A stretch of 64,000 nt of DNA from Streptomyces broussonetiae (GTDB taxonomy: Bacteria; Actinomycetota; Actinomycetes; Streptomycetales; Streptomycetaceae). The notes below the pieces were generated by a model that ran no database searches, was not told the DNA's origin, and was given only the letters and a program-made list of their open reading frames with translations. Made by a program: the position numbers and the translations under genes. Location: the NCBI RefSeq assembly GCF_009796285.1, contig NZ_CP047020.1, positions 496,001-560,000 of the forward strand, read 5' to 3'. Of this stretch, positions 36,900 through 46,551 are shown piece after piece. Within the stretch, counting starts at the first letter, position 1, and each line of letters starts with the position of its first letter.

Positions 36900-37240
36900 C
36901 GGCGCTCCGGCCGTACAACACTCCCAGCGACTGGGTCATCTCCGCCCGCCCAGCGCACCCGGCGCTAGTCAGCGAGGTCGACTTCATCACCGCCCAAAAC
37001 CTGCGCATCCGCCGGGAGACGGTACCCGGACGCACCTATCTCCTGGCCGGAGTGCTGTGCGGTATCCGCGGTCGGCGCATGGAGTCCCACTGGAGCCACG
37101 ACCGTCCCGGCTACCGGTGCCGCCACGGTCACACCAGCGCCACCCGCCCCGACCCCGGCCGCATCCCCAACACCTACGTCCGCGAAGACCATGTCATGCG
37201 GCATCTGCCCGCCCTGCACCTGCGCCTCACCGGCCACATG
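36900..37240 (+). pseudogene. serine recombinase C-terminal fragment
   Basis: A plus-strand frame reads DWVISARPAHPALVSEVDFI, TAQNLRIRRETVPGRTYLLA, GRRMESHWSHDRPGYRCRHG and NTYVREDHVMRHLPALHLRL. This is the zinc-ribbon and following region of large serine recombinases (integrases). The Cys pair in VLCGIRGRR is damaged (normally CGxCGRRM), and the catalytic N-terminus is absent. It is a trace of an integrated element. Confidence 0.65.
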
Positions 37241-37544
37241 GGCGTCAATCGAGAGTCAGCATCGGCCAGTGCCAGGCTCCTGACAGGTCGCACGGGCAAG
37301 TTCTTCCAGCCTCCCGCCTCTGCCCACCAGTCGGTAGACCATGGTCCAGGCTCGCCACGGCGTCGGCTGGGCAGCGGACCGACGGCGAGCCAGTCACTGG
37401 GTCGCAAGCGCCCTTGAGCACTCCGTCCGCGAGAGCGCCGACCGTCTCGGCATCGCGCCGGCGGCAGTACCTGTGGGATGCCGGGTCGCAGAGGGCGAGT
37501 CCCGGCGCGGCCGGTGCCCGTGCCTTGGCCGACGTCCTTGGATG

Positions 37545-37758
37545 CCGCCCGGGCGATGGTGTCCTCCACCGTTGTGCATGCGAGTCGGGCCACGGAGCGC
37601 AGTTCGGCGTCCGAGGTGCCGGCACGGCTCAGTACGGCCAGCGACTGGTTGGTGGCGACGACGAACGTGGCGAGCTCGTCGAGCGTCCGGCTGTCGGCCG
37701 AGGAGTCCGCCAGTGCCGCACGCACCCGTTGGCGCTGTACGTCGGGCGGGCCACGCAC
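37545..37758 (-). pseudogene. TetR-family regulator, C-terminal fragment
   Basis: The minus strand encodes RVRAALADSSADSRTLDELA, TFVVATNQSLAVLSRAGTSD and AELRSVARLACTTVEDTIAR, the ligand-domain end of TetR-type repressors. The helix-turn-helix N-terminus is missing: the sequence switches at about 37760 into the MFS fragment on the other strand. The region 37245-37545 has no recognisable gene. Confidence 0.5.
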
Positions 37759-37761
37759 CTG

Positions 37762-38306
37762 CTTCCGGATTCGCCTTCGTACCGTTCGGGTTGGTCATTC
37801 TCTTCAGCGCCACCGTGATGGCACCACGCCTCCTTCCCCGGTTCGGTCTGCGGGCCCTGAACGGAGGAGGGGTTGCGGTCACCACCGTCGGCTACCTCCT
37901 CCTTGCCGGGCTGAGCAGCCACGGCACCTATGCGGCCGACGTACTGCCCGGACTGATCCTCGTGCCGCTGGGAGGCGGCCTCGTCCTCGTCGGATCCACT
38001 GTCGCCGGAGTGGACGGCGCCACCGGTGAGGACGCGGGCATCGCCACCAGCATGAACAATGCGTCCATGCAGATCGGCAGCGCCATCGGCCTGGCGGCCC
38101 TGGTCTCACTGGGCACCGGCCACGCCGCCGTGCTACAGCGTGCGGGCACCGACCCGGTGACCGCCGCCGCGCACGGTTACGCCTTCAGCTTCGCCATCGC
38201 CGCCGGCCTGACGGCCTTCGGTGCGTTCCTCGGCTTCGCCGGAATCCACCCGACACCGGCCGAGACTTCGACGGTGAGGACCAACGCCAAGGAGCGCGTG
38301 GTCTGA
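37762..38306 (+). pseudogene. MFS exporter (EmrB/QacA type), C-terminal third
   Basis: About 180 residues remain in one frame: SGFAFVPFGLVILFSATVMA, PRLLPRFGLRALNGGGVAVT, TTVGYLLLAGLSSHGTYAAD and DAGIATSMNNASMQIGSAIG, the last being the conserved helix-11 region, followed by a last helix. The first nine or so helices are missing. The fragment has no start or promoter of its own. It faces away from the TetR fragment, so a divergent repressor/exporter pair lost both 5' halves in one deletion. Confidence 0.7.
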
Positions 38307-38679
38307 CGTGCCGCCGGCGGCGAAAGCGAGGGGCTGCGGCCGCGGCGGGCCTGGCGGCCGGCCGCGGCGGGCCTGGCGGAATGGTGCTGCCGCTGCGTGT
38401 CAGGGGACATAGTGGGCCCCGCTCGAAGAGGCCGATTGTGCGCCAGCTGTTCGTGCGACGGCGGCATTGCCGGGTCTGAGCTTCCATCGGCTGCCTCCCC
38501 TGCTCCCTCCCGTGGACGCCTCAAGCCCGTCATCCGGCATGACCTTGTTCTTCTCGAAATTCCACTCCGACATCGCCATCCCCCCCGGCTCGGCCGCCCC
38601 GCAGGCGGGTCTCCACCAGAACATGCCGGGCGCGCACACGACCAGTGCTCACATCACACGCACAGGCAGGACGACAGAC
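38307..38679. other. intergenic stretch with a short imperfect tandem repeat
   Basis: No gene recognised. CGCGGCGGGCCTGGCGG occurs twice within about 40 bases near 38341-38379. The remainder is the upstream region of the DUF6884 gene. Confidence 0.45.
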
Positions 38680-39135
38680 ATGACCACGAACGACCATCTC
38701 GACTACTTCAAGTCACGACTCGTCGTCATCCCGTGCGGCAGCCGCAAACTGGGCTCGCCCGCGCGCTCCGCAGACATGTACCTGGGCTCCTACCACCGGG
38801 CATGCCGCAAGGCGGCCGACGCACTGCAACCTGACCTGCTGCTCATTCTCTCCGCACGCCACGGGCTCCTCGACCTCGACGACGTCATCGAGCCGTACGA
38901 CACACCTCATGGCGCAGCCGACGCGGTAACGAGCCAGGTCCTGCTGGAACAGGCAACCGTGCGTGACATCGTGGGCCTTGACCCGGTGGTGGCCCTCGGC
39001 GGTGCACGACACATCAGCCTCGTGCGCTCCGTCTGGCCGCACGTCCACACGCCGTTGGCCGGAACACGCGGCATGGGTGAGCAAATGGCCCGGCTTGCAG
39101 CATTGCGCGAAGGACGGGGACTGCCTCTGACATGA
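38680..39135 (+). CDS. DUF6884-type protein
   Basis: This 151-residue protein starts at ATG 38680. It carries the family features LVVIPCGSRKLGSPARSADM, YLGSYHRACRKAADALQPDL and LLILSARHGLLDLDDVIEPYDT. The PCGSRK and LSA-HGLL motifs are reminiscent of small proteins near phage-defence and DNA-modification loci, but I cannot assign a reaction. No partner gene adjoins; it sits between deletion scars, so it may be an orphan of a lost island. The frame is intact with normal codon use. Confidence 0.75.
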   Translation: MTTNDHLDYFKSRLVVIPCGSRKLGSPARSADMYLGSYHRACRKAADALQPDLLLILSARHGLLDLDDVIEPYDTPHGAADAVTSQVLLEQATVRDIVGLDPVVALGGARHISLVRSVWPHVHTPLAGTRGMGEQMARLAALREGRGLPLT

Positions 39136-39406
39136 CGCTTCGTGCGGCGGCCGCGAGGCCTCGCCGGCATGTGTCGAGGCGCATGGCCCTATGGGGACTG
39201 CGGAGCGTTCCATGAAGTGACGGTCGTACGTGGTGTGGTGGTACCACAGTGCGACGTCGTGAAGCTGATGGTGGAGGCGGTACCGACCTCTTGCTCCTCA
39301 GGGCATCCTCGGGTGTAAGCAGATCCCGGGGTCGGCGACCGTCGGCCCGGGATCCCGTGAAGCGGTAATGCAGGAGCGAGCGGTCATGCAGGCCATCCGT
39401 CGACTG

Positions 39407-39872
39407 CTACCAGGTCTGCTGGCTGGCTCGTACGAGGACCTCGTTGACGGCGACCCGGCCGTCCCGGGTGAGGATGTAGGACACGGTGTCGGCGATGTCC
39501 TCGGGGCGCAGCAGTTCCACGCCCTGGATCTGACGCTCGATGGCCTGCCGCACGCCATCGCGGAGATGGGTGCTCAGCTCGGTGTCCACCGTGCCGGGCT
39601 CGACCACGCTCACTCGCACGTGCTTCTGCATGACCTCCTGCCGCAGGGCCTCGGTGAATCCGTTGACGCCGAACTTCGTCAGGTTGTAAACAGCCGTGCC
39701 GGGCCGTGCGACCCGGCCGGCCGTAGAGCTGATGTTGACCAGGTCCGCCACGCCTCGCGGCAAGTCCTCCCCAGCGCGCAGGAGATGCGGCAACGCGGCG
39801 TGAGTAATGTAGAGCAGGCCCTGGACGTTGGCCTCGAGCATCTGCTCCCACTCTCCGAGCGGCGAGCCGCAG
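39407..39872 (-). pseudogene. short-chain dehydrogenase, 5'-truncated
   Basis: The minus strand encodes GEWEQMLEANVQGLLYITHA, then the catalytic region VNISSTAGRVA...AVYNLTKFGVNGFTEALRQE with Ser, Tyr and Lys of the SDR YxxxK motif, and VSVVEPGTVDTELSTHL. The N-terminal Rossmann half with its TGxxxGIG motif is absent. The sequence breaks at about 39870 straight into an NTF2-like fragment on the other strand. Confidence 0.7.
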
Positions 39873-39875
39873 GAA

Positions 39876-40160
39876 GTCGCCTCGTACTTCACCGAGGACG
39901 CTGTCTTCCAGGGGCTTCATCCCTACGCCGTCGGCCGTCAGGGGGTCACCGCGTACTACGATTCCCAGCCTCTCGACCTAACGGCGGAGTATCGGGCACT
40001 GGAAGCACGGCAGTTGGCCGAGGGTGTCCTGCTCGGCTACCTGGGCGTCGACTTCTCCTTCACCGACCGGCCGACCCTCGAGGTCACCCTCAGCGTGGTC
40101 CTCAGGCGTGTCGCCGATGAGTGGCTCATCACCCACTATCAGATGTCGAAGCTGAATTGA
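39876..40160 (+). pseudogene. NTF2-like (SnoaL/DUF4440-type) protein, 5'-truncated
   Basis: About 95 residues, from VASYFTEDAVFQGLHPYAVG through GVTAYYDSQPLDLTAEY and VTLSVVLRRVADEWLITHYQ, form most of a small NTF2-fold domain. The start and first helix are lost at the junction with the truncated SDR. A possible start at 39828 would use codons that belong to the antisense strand of the SDR gene, so the remaining ORF may not be expressed. Confidence 0.6.
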
Positions 40161-40398
40161 CGAGCGGAGGCTGCGGTGGGACCTGCCCTGCCCGATCCCG
40201 GCCCCACACGGCCGGCGTCTCGCGGGCATGCGCCGGGTCACCGCGCTGGGGACCGGCGGCCCCGCTCCGGGCGGAGGCGCAGGCCTGCCGTCCAGACATG
40301 CTGCGTGGGAGCGTCGGATGTACGGTCGATTTACGGCGTAGGTGCGGACCTCTCAGCCAGCGAACGAGCCGGTGTCCCGTACACGCCCGGGAGTGCCC

Positions 40399-40815
40399 AT
40401 GGCGCAGCAAGCGAACATCGCCGCACAGACCGCATTCGCAGAGGCCGTGATCACCGGGCACCTCGACGCCCTCGACGCCCTCGTCGCGCCCGATTCTGTC
40501 GATCATGACCCCGCTCCAGGACAGGCCCAGGGACCCGAAGGCTACAAAGCCATGTTCAACGAGCTGCGAGCCGCTTTCCCCGACCTGCACGTCGAGGTGG
40601 AACACCTGCTGGCCACCGACGACGAGGTGGCCTTCGCCTACATGATCAGCGGGACGCATCTGGGACCGTTGATGGGACGGTCGGCGACCGGCAAGAAGGT
40701 GAGCTACCGCGGCATGCAGATCAGCCGCTTCGACAGCGACGGCAAGCTCGTCGAGCGCTGGGGCAGCAGCGACGAACTCGGCATGCTGCGTCAGCTCGGC
40801 CTGGCCGATGCATGA
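40399..40815 (+). CDS. ester-cyclase / SnoaL-like protein
   Basis: This 138-residue protein has the SnoaL-like polyketide-cyclase fold: FAEAVITGHLDALDALVAPD, SVDHDPAPGQAQGPEGYKAM, FNELRAAFPDLHVEVEHLLA and GRSATGKKVSYRGMQISRFD. The family adopts a cone-shaped alpha/beta barrel and includes cyclases, hydratases and proteins of unknown function. No polyketide genes adjoin it, so a metabolic role is open. The ATG at 40399 gives the usual family length. The 300 bases after it (40816-41115) hold nothing recognised. Confidence 0.85.
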   Translation: MAQQANIAAQTAFAEAVITGHLDALDALVAPDSVDHDPAPGQAQGPEGYKAMFNELRAAFPDLHVEVEHLLATDDEVAFAYMISGTHLGPLMGRSATGKKVSYRGMQISRFDSDGKLVERWGSSDELGMLRQLGLADA

Positions 40816-41115
40816 CCCATCCGCTGCCTCACTGCCTGCTGGCGCCAGTCGGGCCGGTCGTGATGGACGCAACCGACGACTTGAACCTGGCCGCCGGCGC
40901 GGCCAGGACCCGCTGCCGTTTCAGGCTGCGAGCGCCGTGTCCACCAAAAATGGCGGTTCCCGTAGAGGACCATCGCTTCCGGAACGTCCACCTAGCTAGC
41001 CGTCCCAGCTGCCTAAATGTGGACAACCGCACCAAGATGCTTCCGGCGCCCCATTAGTGGGGATCTCTTAGGCACCGATACCGCTGCCGCCGTCATGATC
41101 TGGCTCCGATCGTGA

Positions 41116-41778
41116 TCAGGACTCCCCAGTCCGGTTGCCGGAGCCCCAGTAGAACGGGCCAGCTGTCGGCGTAACTGTGATGTCCCAGCCGAGCTCGCGA
41201 AGCCGTCTTTCCAGCTCTGCTGGCTCATAGGGAACCTTCACGATGCGGTAGGCCGTCCCATCAGGGGTGCGCCGCTGGATGGTGGACGATGCCGGGCCCT
41301 CGACGAGTTCCTCAGGCGTTCGGTAGTGGTCATCGACGAAGAACACCCGGCCCTGCGGCGCGAGGGCGGCGGTCACCAGAGACCAGAAGGAGTCGAATCG
41401 CCCGGCCGGCACGTGCGAGAGCCAGCATCCCATGAAGACGACGTCATAACGGCGGTCGGGTTCCCAGGCGAACAGGTCAGCCTCGACGAATCTCACCTGG
41501 GCGCCATCAGCGACGCGGCTCGCGGCGATCGCGAGCATTTCCGGGGACGCATCGACGGCAGTGACGTCGCTGGCGTGGCGGAGCAGCTGAGAGGTCCAGG
41601 TGCCGGGGCCGCAGGCCAGTTCCAGCACGCTGCCCGCCGGCCGGAACACGTCGAGGGCCTCAGCAAGCTCAGCGCCGCCGGGAAGATCGAGGAGCTGGTC
41701 AAGGTAGTCCGGGGCAAGGGCACTGTAGTAGGCACACTGATCGGACAGGAGCCGTTCCTGAGCTGATCCGGTGTTCAT
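41116..41778 (-). CDS. class I SAM-dependent methyltransferase
   Basis: This 220-residue protein carries the methyltransferase motif I VLELACGPGTWTSQLL at about residue 53, an acidic motif II DVTAVDASPEML and motif IV-like YDVVFMGCWLSHVPAG. A C-terminal beta hairpin closes the fold (ELGWDITVTPTAGPFYWGSG). These place it among small-molecule or unassigned methyltransferases. The start at 41778 follows no strong ribosome site. It is isolated, with a broken MFS piece upstream. Confidence 0.9.
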   Translation of the reverse strand: MNTGSAQERLLSDQCAYYSALAPDYLDQLLDLPGGAELAEALDVFRPAGSVLELACGPGTWTSQLLRHASDVTAVDASPEMLAIAASRVADGAQVRFVEADLFAWEPDRRYDVVFMGCWLSHVPAGRFDSFWSLVTAALAPQGRVFFVDDHYRTPEELVEGPASSTIQRRTPDGTAYRIVKVPYEPAELERRLRELGWDITVTPTAGPFYWGSGNRTGES

Positions 41779-41849
41779 GGCGCCACTATGGGACTTGCCC
41801 CAGGGGCAAGGTCAACCCTCGGAGGGAATGGCTGAGCGCTGTCTCGCCG

Positions 41850-42005
41850 GTCGTGGTCGGAGAGACAGAGCCTGGGCCGGTGACGAGGGCGCTTGTGCGG
41901 CCGGTGCAGTCCGTGAGGGCTCCGGTCGTCAGCACGGCGCCGCCCACGACCAGTGCGTAGCCGTCGACGATCCAGTGCAGTGCGGTGAAGCATTCCGCGG
42001 AGCAA
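41850..42005 (-). pseudogene. MFS transporter scrap
   Basis: The minus strand reads TALHWIVDGYALVVGGAVLT, TGALTDCTGRTSALVTG, the helix 1-2 region and A-type motif of DHA2 MFS transporters (usual form LQWVVDAYTLVLAGLLLTAG, DRxGRRR). Only about 50 residues survive. Confidence 0.45.
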
Positions 42006-42121
42006 TGCTCATGACCTGTGGATCGGCCTCGGGTGGGACGCGAAGGGCGTACCTTCCCGAGTGATCGACTTCTGGTCATCGAGCAGGCCGACGTTGCACC
42101 GTCGGTCGGGAAGGCACGCCA

Positions 42122-43371
42122 GTGCTGAGCGTAGTGAATGCCAATGGAACGACCGAGACCGGCTCCCTGATCGACGACATCGTCCGCGAGGGCGCACGGC
42201 GGATGCTTGCCGCTGCCCTGGAGGCTGAAGTCAACTCCTACGTAGCCTAGTTGGCCGACCAGCGAGACGAGAACGGGCGCCGCCTGGTGGTCCGCAACGG
42301 CTATCACCAGCCCCGCTCGGTGACCACCGCGGCCGGGACGGTCGAGGTGAAGGCCCCGCGCATCAACGACAAGCGCATCGACGAGGCAACCGGCGAGCGC
42401 AAGCGGTTCTCCTCGGCGATCCTGCCGCCGTGGTGCCGCAAGTCCCCGAAGATCAGCGAGGTGCTGCCGCGCCTCTACCTCCACGGGCTGTCCAGCGGGG
42501 ATTTCGTGCCCGCGCTCGAGCACTTCCGCGGCTCCTCGGCCGGCCTGTCACCGGCCACCGTCACTCGGCTGACCGCCCAGTGGCAGGCCGACCACAAGAC
42601 GTTCAGCGAGCGCGACCTGTCCGCCACGGACTACGTCTACGTCTGGGCCGACGGCATTCACCTGCGGATACGCCTGGAGGAGGCGAAGGCCGCGGTCCTG
42701 GTCGTCATGGGCGTGCGCGCGGACGGCACCAAGGAGCTGATCGCGATGGCCGACGGCTACCGTGAGTCATCGGAGTCCTGGGCGAGCCTGATGCGGGACT
42801 GCCAGCGGCGTGGCATGCGGGCTCCCGTCCTCGCCGTCAGCGACGGCGCCCTCGGCTTCTGGAACGCGTTGAACGAGGTCTTCCCCGAAACCCGGCACCA
42901 AAGATGCTGGGTTCACAAAACGGCCAACTGCCTCGACAGCCTCCCGAAGTCGGCCCAGCCCGCGGCGAAGAAGGCCATCCAGGGCATCTACAACGCCGAG
43001 GACAAGGAGCACGCGGCCGCCGCGGTCAAGGCGTTCGCCAAGCAGTACGGGGCAAAGTTCCCCAAGGCCGTCAAGAAGATCGTCGATGACGAGGACGAGC
43101 TGCCGGCGTTCTACGACTTCCCCGCCGAGCACTGGATCCACCTCCGGACAACCAACCCCATCGAGTCGACCTTCGCGTCCGTCCGGCTGCGGACCAAGGT
43201 AACCAAGGGGGCCGGCTCCCGGGCCGCCGCCCTGGCGATGGTTTCAAGCTCGTCGAGTCCGCACAGGCCCGCTGGCGAGCCGTGAACGCACCCCACCTCG
43301 TCGCCCTAGTCCGCGCAGGAGCCCGCTTCGAACGCGGCCAGCTCGTCGAACGAATCCAGGAGGCAGCATGA
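42122..43371 (+). pseudogene. IS256-family transposase with nonsense and frameshift mutations
   Basis: From GTG 42122 the frame reads SLIDDIVREGARRMLAAALE, then EVNSYVA and a TAG at 42248-42250 where CAG (Gln) is expected. It resumes LADQRDENGRRLVVRNGYHQ and continues with the DDE core (YVYVWADGIHLRIRLEEAKA, VLAVSDGALGFWNAL, RCWVHKTANCLDSLP, NPIESTFASVRLRT). Near 43242 one base is missing: VSSSSSPHR should read F-KLVESAQARWRAVNAPHL, which continues in the shifted frame to a TGA at 43369-43371. The element is inactive. Its 3' end runs into the ribosome site of the next gene. Confidence 0.9.
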
Positions 43372-44106
43372 CAGCTGATGACCACACGAGCTTCGACCCC
43401 GCGACCACCCTCGATCAGATCAATGCCGCGACCGAGCACCTCATGGAGACGGCGGCCCGATTCACTGACGCCGACGTGCGCGCGCCTTCCCTGTTGCCGG
43501 CCTGGTCACGCGGGCATGTGCTGACCCACCTGGCCCGTAATGCCGACGGCGGCCGGAACCTGCTGGTCTGGGCCCGGACCGGACAGGAGACGCCGGAATA
43601 TCCGAGTCTGGCCGCCCGGGACGAGCAGATCGAGGCAGGAGCGGGCCGCAGTACCGCCGAACTCGTGGCCGACCTGCGTAGTGCCGCCGCCCGGTTCGCC
43701 ACGGAGTACCGCAGGATGCCGCCCGAGGCGTGGAACCGGGTGGTGCGCTGGACTCGCGGCCAGGAGCGAGCCGCCGTGCGTGCCGCCGACTCCCGGTTGT
43801 GCGAGGTGCTGATTCATCAACGTCGACCTGAACGCCGACTACACGCCCGCCCAGTGGCCAACCGGCTTCGTCCGGGACATGCTCGGCCGGGTAGTGGCGT
43901 CCTTCACCGCTCGCGGCGACGCTCCCGCGATGCGGCTGCACACCACCGACACCGAGATCAGCTACGACATCGGCACCGCACGACCGGCGCCGATCATCCG
44001 CGGCCCACAGACCTCACTCCTGGCCTGGTTGATGGGACGCGCCCAAGGCACCGACCTTGTCGTCAACGGAGCCTCGGAGCTACCCACACCACCGTTCCTC
44101 TACTGA
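43368..44106 (+). pseudogene. mycothiol-dependent maleylpyruvate isomerase-family protein, frameshifted
   Basis: ATG 43368 follows CAGGAGG. The N-terminal DinB-like mycothiol-binding domain is clear (LDQINAATEHLMETAARFTD, LLPAWSRGHVLTHLARNADG, RTGQETPEYPS). At about 43819 an extra A turns the expected HHVDLNADYTPAQWP into HQRRPERRL. The correct frame continues VDLNADYTPAQWPTGFVRDM to ELPTPPFLY and stops at 44106. Total unbroken length would be about 246 residues, normal for the family. One inserted base is the only defect, so a sequencing error should be excluded. Confidence 0.8.
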
Positions 44107-44233
44107 TCGACAGCCTCGGGGCGCCGAACACCTCGATCAACTCATCCACAGTTCTTGACCATTGCTCGGCATCCGCGTCGGCTCCGGGCCTGGCAACGGC
44201 AGGTTCTCCAGAGCACTGACAGTGGTTTGCGGG

Positions 44234-44243
44234 ATTGCGCAAT
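44234..44243. promoter_or_regulatory. TTGCGCAA palindrome, copy 1
   Basis: ATTGCGCAAT lies 52 bases upstream of the start of the small unknown gene at 44295. The same motif recurs ahead of the LCP and TatA genes. Confidence 0.45.
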
Positions 44244-44294
44244 AATGAAAGTTAGCGGGGGCGATGCCCCGGTATCCAGGGAGGAAGGCTGTCC

Positions 44295-44591
44295 ATGCCG
44301 CGCGGGGACTTTCGGCGAGTGCGTGATGCGAATCTGCGGTTGGGCGCCGCCCTGGCTGAAGTCGAAGGCGTCTACGCGGCGTTGCTGAGAGCAGGTTCCT
44401 CCCAAGCGCGCCCAAGACTTCAGGCCGATCTGGCACGCGCCGCCGGGCGCCTTGCGGCTCTGGCGGCTTTGCCGACGGAGACTCCGTCCCTGCCCGTTGT
44501 CGCACAACGCTCACGCCGAGGTCGGCGACGGGCCCTGGCTGAGCGTGGTGCTGCGTGGATCATCGCCAGGTACGGACGGAGTGAGCCATGA
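44295..44591 (+). CDS. small hypothetical protein
   Basis: This 98-residue, very basic, helical protein (DFRRVRDANLRLGAALAEVE, AGRLAALAALPTET, SRRGRRRALAERGAAWIIAR) starts at ATG 44295 with GGGAGGAAG upstream. No domain recognised. Charge and length would suit a nucleic-acid-binding or scaffold protein, but this is not shown. It precedes the LCP gene by about 220 bases on the same strand. Confidence 0.6.
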   Translation: MPRGDFRRVRDANLRLGAALAEVEGVYAALLRAGSSQARPRLQADLARAAGRLAALAALPTETPSLPVVAQRSRRGRRRALAERGAAWIIARYGRSEP

Positions 44592-44690
44592 GGACGGGCC
44601 GGACCGGACGGTGCGTTAGCCGGCCTCCCATGCGATCCCTCACCCGTGAAATCACCCGGAGTTGATGCTTCCGGTTCGATTAGTTGCTAG

Positions 44691-44700
44691 ATTGCGCAAT
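44691..44700. promoter_or_regulatory. TTGCGCAA palindrome, copy 2
   Basis: ATTGCGCAAT identical to copy 1, followed by a half site CACGCAACT. It lies 114 bases upstream of the LCP gene. Confidence 0.45.
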
Positions 44701-44813
44701 CACGCAACTGAGATGGGGCGATACCGCATCTGCCCTTACACCGCCGCGTGTGCCTGGTCGTCATGCCCCTGGCGGCCTGACATGACGGGCCCGACCGTTC
44801 ATGGGAGTGGGAG

Positions 44814-46517
44814 ATGAGCGACCCGTGGGACGGCGCAGGCGGCCAAACCACGCGTAGCCGCACAAGCCCGGTGCTCGGACAGCGGACGGCTGAGAGTGAC
44901 CGTAGGGGTCCTCACGGCGGTCGGGCGGCCACCCGTGCGGCCTCTCGCTCGCGTCAGGGGCGCGCAACGTCACGGCGCCGGGCCCGTCCGACGGGTCGCG
45001 GTAAACGGATCTTGAAGTTCCTAGCGACCAGCCTGTCGGCGCTCATCCTGGTCACGTCCGGTGTGGGCTGGTGGTTCTACGAGCACCTGAACGGCAACAT
45101 CCACAGCGTCTCGCTGGACGGCAAGGGCGGCACCGAGAAGGCCGACGCCTTCGGCCGCACCCCGATCAACATCCTCGTGATGGGCTCGGACGGCCGTACC
45201 AGCGCGGAGGACTGCAAGCTCGGCGGCGGCTGCTCCAGGACGGGCGTGCAGACCGGCAACGGGAACGCGGACGTCGAGATGGTGGTGCACATCTCCGCCG
45301 ACCGCTCCAACGCCACGGTGATGAGCATCCCCCGGGACACCATGACCAGGGTCCCGGCCTGCACGGACGCCGCCTCCGCCCAGTCCACGCCCGGCTACTA
45401 CGGCCAGATCAACAGCGCCCTGGCATACGGCCCCGCCTGCCAGGTGGCCACCGTCCACCAGCTCACCGGCATCCCCATCGACCACTTCGTCAAGCTCGAC
45501 TTCTCCGGCGTGGTGAAGATGTCGGACGCGGTCGGCGGTGTCTCCGTCTGCGTCAGCGACAACGTCTACGACACCTACTCGCACCTGAAGCTGTCCAAGG
45601 GCGACCACACCCTCCAGGGGCAGGCGGCGCTGGAGTTCGTCCGCTCCCGGCACGGCTTCGGCGACGGCAGCGACCTCGGCCGCACCACGACCCAGCACAT
45701 CTTCCTCAGCGCGATGATCCGCAAGTTCAAGAGCGCGGGCACGCTGACCGACCCGACGGCGGTCTACGGCCTGGCCGACGCGGCCACCAAGGCGCTGACG
45801 GTGGACGACGGTCTGGGGACGGTGAAGAAGCTGATCTCGCTCGCCTCGGACGTGAACAAGGTGCCGGCGAAGCGGATGACGTTCACGACGATGCAGACGG
45901 CACCCGACCCGCACAACAAGGACCGGGTGGTGGTGGGCCCAGGCGCGAAGTCGCTGTTCTCGTCCATCGCCAACGACCAGTCCCTGACCACCGGGGACGG
46001 CAAGAAGGCCGCGGAAACCATGGCCACCGCCGCGGCCGTGCCCGCCTCGCAGATCGCCGTGACGGTGGAGAACGGCACCACGGTCACCGGCCGGGCCTCG
46101 GACATCGCGACCGCCCTGACCGACCAGGGCTTCAGCTCCGCGACGACCACGGCCAACGCCCCGAGCCCCGCGACCACCACCACGCTGACGTACGGCACCG
46201 GCCGGCAGGCGCAGGCGCAGACGGTCGCCAAGGCCCTCGGCCTGCCCTCCTCGCAGCTGAAGCAGGGCACCGGCACGGGCCTGACCCTGGTGATCGGCGC
46301 CGACTGGCCGAGCGGCACCGGTTTCCCGGCCGGTACCTCCTCGCCGGCGCCCGCCGACACGCACGCCGCGGTCTCCAACGCGCACGCCTCCACCGCCGAC
46401 GAGGCCAAGACCTGTACCAAGGTCAGCCCCTACAGGACCGTCAGCCTCAACGGCGTGTCCATGACGCCATCCCAGGCGTACGCGGCGGCACGGAATGTGT
46501 CGGACTCCAGCTCCTGA
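44814..46517 (+). CDS. LytR-CpsA-Psr (LCP) family cell-wall glycopolymer ligase
   Basis: This 567-residue membrane-anchored protein has an N-terminal cytoplasmic tail of about 65 basic residues, then one membrane helix (ILKFLATSLSALILVTSGVGWWF). The LCP catalytic domain spans about 110-290, with NILVMGSDGRTSAED, ATVMSIPRDTMTRVP, DHFVKLDFSGVVKMSDAVGG and the Arg motif LEFVRSRHGFGDGSDLGRTT. The C-terminal LytR_C domain lies at about 400-480 (QIAVTVENGTTVTGRASDIA). LCP enzymes transfer teichoic-acid-like or other polymers from lipid carriers to peptidoglycan outside the membrane. ATG 44814 follows GGGAG. Confidence 0.94.
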   Translation: MSDPWDGAGGQTTRSRTSPVLGQRTAESDRRGPHGGRAATRAASRSRQGRATSRRRARPTGRGKRILKFLATSLSALILVTSGVGWWFYEHLNGNIHSVSLDGKGGTEKADAFGRTPINILVMGSDGRTSAEDCKLGGGCSRTGVQTGNGNADVEMVVHISADRSNATVMSIPRDTMTRVPACTDAASAQSTPGYYGQINSALAYGPACQVATVHQLTGIPIDHFVKLDFSGVVKMSDAVGGVSVCVSDNVYDTYSHLKLSKGDHTLQGQAALEFVRSRHGFGDGSDLGRTTTQHIFLSAMIRKFKSAGTLTDPTAVYGLADAATKALTVDDGLGTVKKLISLASDVNKVPAKRMTFTTMQTAPDPHNKDRVVVGPGAKSLFSSIANDQSLTTGDGKKAAETMATAAAVPASQIAVTVENGTTVTGRASDIATALTDQGFSSATTTANAPSPATTTTLTYGTGRQAQAQTVAKALGLPSSQLKQGTGTGLTLVIGADWPSGTGFPAGTSSPAPADTHAAVSNAHASTADEAKTCTKVSPYRTVSLNGVSMTPSQAYAAARNVSDSSS

Positions 46518-46551
46518 GAGACCGGCGACGAATCCATCCATCGGTTATACA

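Noticed and set aside
37341..37545. Reading frames between the recombinase tail and the TetR fragment considered as an IS element
   Set aside because: No transposase motif or inverted repeats could be recognised.
38341..38379. Short GC-rich repeat considered as a CRISPR or minisatellite
   Set aside because: Only two copies, with no spacers of regular length and no cas genes in the window.
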